DNA of 9,453 bases from Candidatus Saccharibacteria bacterium CG10_big_fil_rev_8_21_14_0_10_47_8 (GTDB taxonomy: Bacteria; Patescibacteriota; Saccharimonadia; Saccharimonadales; UBA10212): NCBI GenBank assembly GCA_002793885.1, contig PFEG01000017.1, forward strand, positions 1-9,453, in the 5' to 3' direction. Each line of letters begins with the position of its first letter. Position 1 is the stretch's first letter. Below are positions 1-4,797 of the stretch, piece after piece. Both the position numbers and the translations under genes were made by a program. The notes beneath the pieces are model-generated. The model saw only the letters and a program-made list of their open reading frames with translations. It ran no database searches and had not been told where the DNA came from.

Positions 1-2
1 TT

Positions 3-602
3 AGTCCGTCGGTTTCACCTTCAGCGTCCGTCTCACCTTCAGCCAGCGTTTCACCATCAGTCTCACCATCAGCTAGCGTTTCACCGTCAGTATCTCCGAG
101 TGCCAGTGTTTCTCCCAGTGCTTCAGTTAGTCCTAGTGTCAGTCCTTCCTCATCCCCATCGCCGTCAGCGGGTTCTTCCGTTTCGCCGTCTTCTTCTGTT
201 TCCGCCTCCGTATCCCCATCGGCCAGCACATCCCCAAGTGCCTCGGCCAGCGTTAGCGTATCACCAAGCGCCAGCATAAGTCCTTCTGCTTCAATTTCGT
301 TAAGTCTCAGCCCTTCAGCATCTGTTAGCCCAAGCTCAAGCCAGTCTCTCTCTCAGAGTCCTTCGGCTTCAGCTTCACTTAGTTCATCGGCTTCGGTATC
401 ACCTTCAGCTTCGGTCAGCGCCAGTGCTTCACTCAGCCCTAGTGCTTCGGTCTCGCCCAGTTTCAGCATTTCGCTATCACTATCACCGTCAGCCTCAATC
501 AGTCTTTCGCCATCTCCTTCAGCATCAGTCTCTCCCTCGCCAAGTCCACCACCGCCACCACTCCCCAAGCCCAAATCATTAGGCCTGCTGGGTGTTGGAT
601 AA
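3..602 (+). CDS. Ser/Pro/Ala/Val-repeat surface protein, C-terminal part
   Basis: The reading frame is open from the left edge to TAA at 600-602, so the start lies outside the window. The 199 visible residues are almost wholly low-complexity: Ser occupies every second position for about 180 residues, alternating with P, A, V, I or L in SPSASV-type units, followed by a PPPPP stretch and a short PKPK tail. Such tracts normally form extended, often glycosylated stalks in cell-surface proteins; the surface role is inferred from composition. No LPxTG motif, transmembrane anchor or folded domain is visible before the stop, so the protein is either anchored by its missing N-terminal part or has lost its anchor. 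Ser is encoded by a mixture of TCN and AGY codons, so the repeats are old or maintained at protein level. The frame is convincing, the function only generic. Confidence 0.8.
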   Translation, partial: SPSVSPSASVSPSASVSPSVSPSASVSPSVSPSASVSPSASVSPSVSPSSSPSPSAGSSVSPSSSVSASVSPSASTSPSASASVSVSPSASISPSASISLSLSPSASVSPSSSQSLSQSPSASASLSSSASVSPSASVSASASLSPSASVSPSFSISLSLSPSASISLSPSPSASVSPSPSPPPPPLPKPKSLGLLGVG

Positions 603-768
603 TGGATTATTCCTCCGGAGCCAAGCTACATCAAAAATAGAAAAACCTCCCGGAAGGAAGGGCTTATATTTAGGGAGATTAAAATACGCTTACGGACGGA
701 ACTTACGTAACTGCTTCATGCGAACGTACGGCAAAAAAGCGGTGGAAGGCAAGGGAGAGCTGTTGCTC

Positions 769-921
769 TTAGGCTATTTTCTCGTCCTTTTTATCTTTAT
801 TGGATGCGTTGGTGTTGCCTGATCGACTCGAGGAACGCTTAGTGTTAACCATCCAAGCCATCCCAAATAGCACCACTATTATTACTAAGATTAGGATTAT
901 TTCCGGTAGTCCAAGGTTCAT
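769..921 (-). CDS. Short TatA-like membrane protein
   Basis: This 50-residue gene reads leftward from ATG at 921-919 to TAA at 771-769. Its N-terminus, MNLGLPEIILILVIIVVLFG, closely matches the membrane helix and hinge of TatA/TatB and of the TatA at 1691 (LGLPELI...LLLFG). After the FG hinge the usual amphipathic helix is missing; instead there is a hydrophilic tail rich in S, N, K and D ending DKKDEKIA. A GGAG Shine-Dalgarno site lies 6 nt before the ATG, and an extended -10 box (TGCTACAAT) stands just upstream, which makes a real gene likely. It is transcribed away from the secreted-protein genes to its right. TatA-family helices insert in the inner membrane with the N-terminus outside. 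Whether this truncated form works in twin-arginine export is unknown. Confidence 0.6.
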   Translation of the reverse strand: MNLGLPEIILILVIIVVLFGMAWMVNTKRSSSRSGNTNASNKDKKDEKIA

Positions 922-948
922 TCTTTACTCCATTTAAAATTCAATTTA

Positions 949-976
949 ATTGTAGCACAAACAAAGACCACTACAA
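949..976 (-). promoter_or_regulatory. Extended -10 promoter of the TatA-like gene
   Basis: On the minus strand the sequence TGCTACAAT (957-949) is an extended -10 box with 5 of 6 consensus bases. A weak -35, TTGTAG (976-971), sits 16 nt upstream. It is followed by an AT-rich leader, a GGAG ribosome site (931-928) and the ATG at 921. The rest of the 922-1065 gap also serves as the leader of the rightward gene at 1066, for which no clear promoter was recognised. Confidence 0.4.
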
Positions 977-1065
977 GTATGTTGCCAATAATGATAATGC
1001 TATTGTTTTTGAGACTATTAAAATATACAATTGAATAGAACTACCCAAACAGAAACCGAAAAAAC

Positions 1066-1272
1066 ATGGTTCCCCAATACAAACAACAGTTAGATAGTAT
1101 GATGCAGCGCGAAGTCAATCGTGCCGAATTCCTAAAGATTATTGGCATTGCGCTGCTTGGGATTATTGGGGTTATAGGTTTTTTAAAGAATCTCCATGAA
1201 TCTTTACCAGCCCAGACAGTCGCTAAAAAGCAATTGTCCGGGGGCTATGGACGAAGTGCCTACGGCCGGTAA
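1066..1272 (+). CDS. Small Tat-signal-like membrane protein with YG tail
   Basis: This is a 68-residue protein. After a polar start it has NRAEFLK followed by a hydrophobic helix (about residues 24-40), which resembles the RRxFLK twin-arginine signals of small-genome bacteria but with only one Arg. A short polar linker leads to the C-terminus GGYGRSAYGR. The same YGxxAYG pattern occurs in the next gene, so the two are probably functional partners or diverged copies. The ATG at 1066 lacks a Shine-Dalgarno site; ATG at 1096 or 1099 would give a shorter form starting at MMQREV. The next gene begins 19 nt downstream. A membrane or surface location is inferred from the helix. No known domain is recognised. 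Confidence 0.5.
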   Translation: MVPQYKQQLDSMMQREVNRAEFLKIIGIALLGIIGVIGFLKNLHESLPAQTVAKKQLSGGYGRSAYGR

Positions 1273-1291
1273 CTGTTTTTTCAAGAAACAG

Positions 1292-1630
1292 ATGAAGTTA
1301 CAACTGTGGCTCAAACTTATCCCTAAACTACTAATTTTACTGTTATCTTTCTACGTTTTTGTACCTCAGCTGGTCCTGGCAAGTACTTATGGGTCGGATG
1401 CTTACGGCAGTTGCCGCTACCAGGAAGGTTGTTCAGCGTCCAGCGATTCTAGTGGTATGAGCCCAATACCTAATAAGAGTCTTTTTAACAAGTACGAATT
1501 GATAATATTCGCCTCGTTTATTTTAATTTCTTTATTATTACTGATGATTTTACTTCTTGCTCGCCGGCGCAAAAAATCTGCAGACGAAGACGATCGCCCG
1601 CGGACTCCGCCCACAAGAACTCAGCCTTAA
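1292..1630 (+). CDS. Small secreted/membrane protein with YG motif and Cys pair
   Basis: From ATG 1292 the product is 112 residues. Residues 1-30 form a clear signal peptide (basic start, Leu-rich core, cleavage expected after VLA). The exported segment starts STYGSDAYGSCRYQEGC, with the YGxxAYG motif of the preceding gene and two Cys (41 and 47) that could form a disulfide, then a Ser-rich linker. A second hydrophobic helix (about 68-90) ends in RRRKK, a stop-transfer signal, leaving an acidic/Pro-rich cytoplasmic tail. The frame also opens at ATG 1196, but that lies inside the previous gene and would bury the signal peptide, so 1292 is preferred. The ribosome site is weak, and a 6-bp stem (CTGTTT/AAACAG, 1273-1291) ends right at the ATG. 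Function unknown; a surface role is inferred. Confidence 0.6.
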   Translation: MKLQLWLKLIPKLLILLLSFYVFVPQLVLASTYGSDAYGSCRYQEGCSASSDSSGMSPIPNKSLFNKYELIIFASFILISLLLLMILLLARRRKKSADEDDRPRTPPTRTQP

Positions 1631-1635
1631 AACGT

Positions 1636-1663
1636 TTGGTATCTATAACGCTTCTGCTATCAT
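1636..1663 (+). promoter_or_regulatory. Candidate tatA promoter (extended -10)
   Basis: TTGGTA (1636-1641) and TATCAT (1658-1663) are 16 nt apart, and TG one base before the -10 makes it an extended -10. The predicted start leaves a leader of about 20 nt ending in a GGGG ribosome site before tatA. The same TGCTA-type -10 is seen for the minus-strand TatA-like gene. Confidence 0.4.
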
Positions 1664-1690
1664 AAGGGATAGTTAACAAATGGGGTAAAA

Positions 1691-1927
1691 ATGTTCGGAT
1701 TAGGCCTACCTGAGCTAATAGTCATATTGATAGTCATACTTTTACTTTTTGGAGCCAAGCGCTTGCCAATGCTGACTAAGAATCTAGGCGAATCTGGTCG
1801 CGCCCTAAAAGATGGTTTCACTGGCGGCAAAAATGACAAATCGCTTGAAGATATCGCTAAAGAAGTAAGCACTTCCGCGCACGAAATAAAAAAAGGCGTA
1901 GACGCAGTAAAAAACACCCATATTTAG
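1691..1927 (+). CDS. tatA: Sec-independent translocase subunit TatA
   Basis: This 78-residue protein has the full TatA layout: a short periplasmic start, a membrane helix (about residues 5-20, GLPELIVILIVILLLFG), the FG hinge, an amphipathic helix with KRLPMLTKNLGESGRALKDGF, and a charged C-terminal tail. TatA multimers form the pore of the twin-arginine pathway, which exports folded proteins recruited by TatC; tatC is not in this window. The length is in the usual 60-90 range. A GGGG ribosome site precedes the ATG by 6 nt. The neighbouring small exported proteins and a second TatA-like gene suggest an export-related cluster, although none of these has a perfect twin-arginine signal. Confidence 0.92.
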   Translation: MFGLGLPELIVILIVILLLFGAKRLPMLTKNLGESGRALKDGFTGGKNDKSLEDIAKEVSTSAHEIKKGVDAVKNTHI

Positions 1928-1955
1928 AGGATTTTCCAAACTCTAGTACGTACGC

Positions 1956-1978
1956 TGGGAAAGTGCGAAAGGCGTGTT
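1956..1978 (+). repeat. 23-bp repeat, copy 1
   Basis: TGGGAAAGTGCGAAAGGCGT plus GTT matches 2452-2474 at 21 of 23 positions in the same orientation. A third, inverted copy (positions 2311-2330, read on the minus strand as AAGTG-AA-AAAGGCGTGTCAA) matches 1961-1980 at 17 of 20. The hypothetical gene 2058-2315 therefore lies between inverted copies 1 and 2. Confidence 0.7.
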
Positions 1979-2045
1979 AATAAAGGAGTGAAATAAAAAC
2001 ATAAACCAGTGCCAATTATCTGTCCAGTACATATAAAAAACAGGG

Positions 2046-2051
2046 TATAAT
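2046..2051 (+). promoter_or_regulatory. -10 box for leaderless hypothetical gene
   Basis: A perfect TATAAT lies 6 nt before the ATG at 2058, so transcription would begin at or next to the start codon. No good -35 or Shine-Dalgarno site is present. The same arrangement recurs at 4212 and 4784. Confidence 0.55.
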
Positions 2052-2057
2052 CCAAGT

Positions 2058-2315
2058 ATGTTTGATTCCATGATAATTGACGATAAAACTGTCCTTAAAA
2101 AAGTAGACGGCGGGGAGTCAAATAAAGTCTTAGTGATAACCCGAAATGATGGTCAATTTGGAATCTTGTTAGTTAGTATACAGAAAACAACCGATAACCA
2201 TGTTGATGAAGCATATGTCACGAATGAACTCGTTATACCGACTCTTGATGGTTTGAAATCGCTAAGTAAGGGTATTGCTGAACACGTTAAAATAGAGGAG
2301 AATCTTGAGCCTTGA
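2058..2315 (+). CDS. Hypothetical 85-residue protein
   Basis: The product is a soluble, acidic-leaning protein without signal peptide or membrane helix. Alternating hydrophobic patterns (KVLVITRN, QFGILLVSI, EAYVTNELVIP) suggest a small beta-rich fold and a C-terminal helix (LDGLKSLSKGIAEHVKI). No family is recognised. ATG 2058 is preferred because of the TATAAT box 6 nt upstream; a second Met follows at residue 5. The TGA stop at 2313-2315 is itself part of the left arm of the inverted-repeat element 2314-2474. Inverted copies of the same 20-bp repeat flank the gene, so it may have travelled with that repeat; no transposase is visible. Confidence 0.55.
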   Translation: MFDSMIIDDKTVLKKVDGGESNKVLVITRNDGQFGILLVSIQKTTDNHVDEAYVTNELVIPTLDGLKSLSKGIAEHVKIEENLEP

Positions 2316-2474
2316 CACGCCTTTTTCACTTAGCCAATGATGACAGGTTACAGCTGGCTGAGCGAGAGTGTTCAATACGAGGCAGGCATACCTATAGGTA
2401 AGTTGAGCGAGGAGTGGACGCTCGTAACCAGTCAGCTGTAACCTGGGGCGATGGGAAAGTACGAAAGGCGTGTC
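2314..2474. repeat. 161-bp inverted-repeat element (MITE-like or structured RNA)
   Basis: Outer arms GACACGCCTTT (2314-2324) and AAAGGCGTGTC (2464-2474) are perfect reverse complements. Inside, 2344-2360 and 2429-2445 pair over 17 positions with a single G-U (core CAGGTTACAGCTG). Nearer the centre are AGCG/CGCT (2361-2364, 2419-2422), a direct repeat GAGCGAG(G)AGTG, and the 12-bp palindrome TACCTATAGGTA (2389-2400). The layout fits a non-autonomous mobile element or a long folded RNA. No target-site duplication, transposase or T-tract is evident. The rest of the gap to 2673 holds only an AT stem (2556-2572) and a promoter. Confidence 0.65.
2452..2474 (+). repeat. 23-bp repeat, copy 3
   Basis: This is the right end of the inverted-repeat element and the direct partner of 1956-1978, differing only at two positions (A for G, C for T). 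Confidence 0.7.
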
Positions 2475-2584
2475 TTTAGCAAAAAATTCCTTAAACGACT
2501 TATGCAGTTGCTGTGAAAAGATAGTCTCTCTATTTTTATATGGTTCGGTTTTGTATTTCTTTGTTAAAGAAAGGCTTGTACTCC

Positions 2585-2614
2585 TTGACTGTAGGGATTT
2601 ATTTCCTCTATCAT
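2585..2614 (+). promoter_or_regulatory. Sigma-70-type promoter for the phage-like gene
   Basis: TTGACT (2585-2590) and TATCAT (2609-2614) are 18 nt apart, each 5 of 6 to consensus. This would produce a leader of about 245 nt carrying the short ORF 2674-2868 and then the gene at 2868. Confidence 0.5.
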
Positions 2615-2673
2615 AAGCATAGTCACTATTGTTGGGTGATCTCATTTGTTTTGGGTAGGAGGAACATAGCCTA

Positions 2674-2868
2674 ATGGCTCTGACAATGTTCAATGAATGC
2701 CGAAATAGCCAATGCAGCAATGTATTGAATCATTTAGCATTTGTCATTTATCAATTCACATTGATTTATCATTTAGCATTTGTCATTGTCGCTACGATTT
2801 TTGGTTCTGTCTGTAAAATGCTAAATGTAAAAAGTTTAATGTTAATTGCCTCTGAAGGAGGCGCTTGA
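2674..2868 (+). other. Upstream ORF built over an AT-rich repeat
   Basis: This 64-codon ORF starts ATGGCTCTG (MAL) behind an AGGAGG site 11 nt upstream and ends with TGA overlapping the ATG of the next gene (TGATG). Its middle is repeat DNA (HLAFVI occurs twice), so a conserved protein is unlikely. Its start echoes that of the gene at 2868, which begins ATGGCCCTG behind GAAGGAGG. It may be a decayed start displaced by the repeat, or a coupled leader ORF. Confidence 0.35.
2729..2827. repeat. AT-rich dispersed-type repeat
   Basis: Two identical 20-bp copies (2729-2748, 2768-2787; core CATTTAGCATTT) flank a small dyad ATCAAT-TCAC-ATTGAT (2750-2765). An inverted copy of the core, AAATGCTAAATG, follows at 2816-2827. 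The style, including the CAATTCACATT word, matches the insert inside lepA at about 4993-5130. Confidence 0.7.
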
Positions 2869-3383
2869 TGGCCCTGCGAAATGCCTTTGGCGACCTAGCC
2901 TCCGATGAGTCTATTAAGAAAATCAACGCCGCCCAAAGCGACGGCTCTCAAAAGTCCAAGCTTGTCGATGAATTTGGCAACACTGTCGGCACTACTGCCA
3001 GCGCCCTGGATATAAACATCAAATCCGGCAGCCTAGCTCCCTCTACTACCGGCGGTTTGTCGGTTTATCGCAATATCAGCTTAGCCGCCAGCGGCGTGAA
3101 TATTAAGTCCTCAGCCGGGCAAGTCTACGGCTGGTATCTCTTCAATAATACCGCTTCAGTGCGTTATGTGAAGCTGTATAACAAAGCTACCCACCCTTCG
3201 GTGGGCGGCGACACGCCATTTATGACCATCGCTTTGCCCGCCGGTGCCGGCGCTAATGTTCACTTTACTACTGGAATTGCTTTTTCAAACGGCATCGGCA
3301 TCGGAGCTACCACTGGCGTAGCTGATGGTGATACCGGTGCGCCTGCCGCCAACGAAGTCATCGCCAACATAATTTATTTCTAA
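2868..3383 (+). CDS. Phage-like structural/adhesion-type protein (unassigned)
   Basis: The 171-residue product starts at ATG 2868, 6 nt after a strong AAGGAGG site; the in-frame TTG at 2865 is a less likely start. The N-terminus is helical and polar (residues 1-35). The rest is Gly/Ala/Ser/Thr-rich with beta-strand patterns; GWYLFNNTASVRYVKLYN (88-105) and a terminal VIANIIYF stand out. I recall similar short beta proteins among phage virion-type or surface proteins, but cannot name a family. No signal peptide or membrane helix is seen. Its strong ribosome site and GC-richer, GCC-rich codons differ from the leaderless neighbours, which suggests acquisition. A long leader with an ORF and repeats precedes it, and it is followed by a shared terminator. 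Confidence 0.7.
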   Translation: MALRNAFGDLASDESIKKINAAQSDGSQKSKLVDEFGNTVGTTASALDINIKSGSLAPSTTGGLSVYRNISLAASGVNIKSSAGQVYGWYLFNNTASVRYVKLYNKATHPSVGGDTPFMTIALPAGAGANVHFTTGIAFSNGIGIGATTGVADGDTGAPAANEVIANIIYF

Positions 3384-3477
3384 CTAAATAGTGCATTATA
3401 TATAAAAAGATCACCCTCAAACCCGTAAGAATCAAAATAGAATTTCCTCGTACATCTCAAGTAGTAGCCACAGCGAT

Positions 3478-3513
3478 TTCAAATAAAACTGACGATCGGC
3501 AGTTTTATTTGAA
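3478..3513. terminator. Perfect 14-bp palindromic, bidirectional terminator
   Basis: Arms 3478-3491 and 3500-3513 (TTCAAATAAAACTG and its complement) pair perfectly around an 8-nt loop ACGATCGG. Each arm has A/T runs, so a T-rich tract follows the stem core in both directions. It lies between convergent genes and overlaps the last codons of the minus-strand gene. Its right half recurs at 4105-4127. Confidence 0.75.
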
Positions 3514-4089
3514 GCTAGTTCGAGGGTATTTCTTTTTAAATTTTTGAATAAGTACCCGCTCATTATCAATATGAGAAGTTTTGATATAGCTTATGTACTG
3601 ACCAACTTTATATCTTGATGTCACGGTCTCAGTAACTTTTCGGCAAGGAAAGGGGTGCAGCCAAACGCTGCGCTGGAGCTGATAAAATCCTAAATCATTG
3701 AGCTTGCTCGTGAGAGCTTTGCGGCCAACCCTTTGTTTTTCCGGAATGTCGTAAATTACTAGATGCCAACTGCCATCCCATTTTTTGGGCTGCTGGACAC
3801 TTAGATTATCAAAGTCCAATTGGCTCAACCGCTCACGTCCCTTGTCTGTTATTTGCAGTCCATGCTCGTAGTCTCCCCTCAAAAGGTGATTCGATTTCAT
3901 ATAACTGACAACTCTGTGAAGTTCTCGTTCGCGTTCTCGCCTATCAAGGTGCTTCCAAAAAATACTAAGCGGTTTTTCTAGTCCAATAAGAAGGTTAGGG
4001 ATAACTAATCCAGCAGTTATGGCGCCGCTGGTTACTGTAAATCTTAGAATCCCGTCAATAACTGTTGAAGTTGTATCATTTCTTGCCAT
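3505..4089 (-). CDS. PaaX/Cas2-like winged-helix protein
   Basis: This 194-residue protein has three parts. Residues 12-37 are hydrophobic (ILRFTVTSGAITAGLVIP), possibly a membrane helix. Residues 52-95 fit a winged helix (HRVVSYMKSNHLL...LQITDKGRERL). Residues 107-185 resemble the Cas2-like ferredoxin domain found in PaaX-type repressors, with WHLVIYDIPEKQR, RKALTSKLNDLGF and LQRSVWLHPFPC. PaaX proteins repress transcription. Catalytic Cas2 works with Cas1, which is absent here, as is any CRISPR array, so a regulator is more likely. The gene is monocistronic, with its own promoter and terminator carrying near-identical repeats; the 5' copy contains a GCCGATCGGC palindrome suited to autoregulation. 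There is no clear ribosome site. The hydrophobic N-terminus is unusual for PaaX. Confidence 0.75.
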   Translation of the reverse strand: MARNDTTSTVIDGILRFTVTSGAITAGLVIPNLLIGLEKPLSIFWKHLDRRERERELHRVVSYMKSNHLLRGDYEHGLQITDKGRERLSQLDFDNLSVQQPKKWDGSWHLVIYDIPEKQRVGRKALTSKLNDLGFYQLQRSVWLHPFPCRKVTETVTSRYKVGQYISYIKTSHIDNERVLIQKFKKKYPRTSFK

Positions 4090-4104
4090 TGTTCTAATAG
4101 TTTA

Positions 4105-4127
4105 GCCGATCGGCCATTTTATTTGAA
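4105..4127. repeat. 23-bp repeat / candidate operator upstream of the PaaX-like gene
   Basis: It matches 3491-3513 at 20 of 23 positions in the same orientation (GMCGATCGGC followed by TTTTATTTGAA), so the gene is bracketed by direct repeats. It includes the perfect 10-bp palindrome GCCGATCGGC (4105-4114) at the expected transcription start, where a repressor would block transcription. Confidence 0.65.
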
Positions 4128-4143
4128 ATAAGTGGAACCACAA
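4116..4143 (-). promoter_or_regulatory. Promoter of the PaaX-like gene
   Basis: On the minus strand TTGTGG (4143-4138) and TAAAAT (4121-4116) are 16 nt apart, placing the start within the GCCGATCGGC palindrome and giving a leader of about 20 nt. Confidence 0.45.
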
Positions 4144-4166
4144 GTTAGGTAATGGTGTTTGACCTC

Positions 4167-4185
4167 CCCGACGCTGGCGGTCGGG
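4167..4185. repeat. GC-rich hairpin (REP-like)
   Basis: CCCGAC and GTCGGG form a 6-bp stem around a 7-nt loop in the divergent intergenic gap. There is no T-tract. It is markedly GC-richer than its surroundings and may be a dispersed palindromic unit. Confidence 0.4.
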
Positions 4186-4208
4186 ACCCCGATCTGTAGC
4201 ATTGGGGC

Positions 4209-4217
4209 TGTTATAAT
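4209..4217 (+). promoter_or_regulatory. Extended -10 (TGTTATAAT) for the kinase gene
   Basis: A perfect extended -10 ends 9 nt before the ATG at 4227, with no ribosome site, so the mRNA is probably leaderless or nearly so. The same nine bases precede lepA. Confidence 0.55.
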
Positions 4218-4226
4218 CTAGGGTAA

Positions 4227-4771
4227 ATGAGACCAAAACTGATTATTGTTAACGGGTTGCCGGCAACTGGTAAGTCGACGCTCACTAGTCGTATATCCTT
4301 GGAAACTTTAATCCCTTCAATAGCCAAGACGAGCTAAAAGAATTTCTGTCTGACAGGCTTTCTGGTGGGCTTGAGTCGGCCGGTCTAGGAGCAGTTTCAA
4401 CAAAAGTATTTTATCTTCTTGTAGATGAGTTTTTGGCAAACCGTGAGTCAATAATCATAGAGAATGCCTTTATAACAGATTTCGCCAAGCCCGAGCTCGA
4501 TAAACTAATCCGTAAACACAAGCCATTAGTTCTGGAAATTTACTGTATTACCGATTCAGTGGTTAGGCGTCAAAGGTACAAACAGAGAAGTGATAGCGGC
4601 AACCGTCACTCGGTTCATGTAAATGTAGAAGAACATCTCTTAATTTCTGAACCCAAGTTGAATGAAAAGTATGCGCCGCTAAACGTCGGAAAAATAATAA
4701 AAGTAGACACAACCGAGCTGTCTAAAATAAACTTCTCAGAAGTTCTTAGCCAAGTAAAAAACCTCTACTAG
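4227..4771 (+). pseudogene. P-loop kinase (AAA_33/zeta-toxin-like), frameshifted
   Basis: From ATG 4227 the protein begins MRPKLIIVNGLPATGKSTL, a clear Walker A (GLPATGKST, residues 10-18). That frame stops at TAA 4335-4337. The family pattern continues in another frame, open from 4289 to the stop at 4769-4771: NSQDELKEFLSDRL, RESIIIENAF, then EIYCITDSVVRRQRYKQR and GNRHSVHV, typical of small P-loop kinases that phosphorylate hydroxyl groups of diverse small molecules. One inserted or two deleted bases within 4289-4334 explain this. The combined length of about 181 residues is normal. The promoter and the long intact C-terminal frame suggest a recent mutation or a sequence error rather than old decay. 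No slippery heptamer for programmed frameshifting is seen in the overlap. The substrate cannot be told. Confidence 0.75.
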
Positions 4772-4780
4772 CCCTACCTC

Positions 4781-4789
4781 TGTTATAAT
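4781..4789 (+). promoter_or_regulatory. Extended -10 (TGTTATAAT) for leaderless lepA
   Basis: A perfect extended -10 ends 8 nt before the lepA ATG. There is no recognisable -35 or Shine-Dalgarno site, so transcription should start at or within 1-2 nt of the start codon. Confidence 0.6.
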
Positions 4790-4797
4790 TAGCGGAT

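Noticed and set aside
353..574. Leftward acidic Glu/Ala/Asp-rich frame
   Set aside because: It is the complement of the Ser/Pro/Ala repeat codons; low complexity makes both strands open.
592..822. Rightward 76-codon frame with a hydrophobic C-terminal tail, possibly the lost anchor of the Ser-rich protein
   Set aside because: It has only a GTG start inside the preceding gene and no ribosome site. Its hydrophobic tail is the mirror of Lys/Asn/Asp codons of the better supported minus-strand TatA-like gene.
2314..2474. Integron attC site or 6S/SRP-type RNA
   Set aside because: The GTTRRRY core boxes of attC are missing, and no signature bases of known small RNAs were recognised.
2262..2720. 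Leftward 152-codon frame
   Set aside because: It runs through the inverted-repeat element and the promoter region, has no recognisable motifs and overlaps the 3' end of the 2058 gene.
3505..4089. Cas2 of a CRISPR-Cas system
   Set aside because: There are no Cas1, effector or regularly spaced repeats nearby; the winged helix plus Cas2-like domain fits PaaX-type proteins better.
4433..4771. Independent gene starting at TTG 4433
   Set aside because: The same frame already encodes family-like sequence (NSQDELKEFLSDRL) upstream, and the Walker A part is in the adjacent frame, so this is the 3' part of one broken gene.
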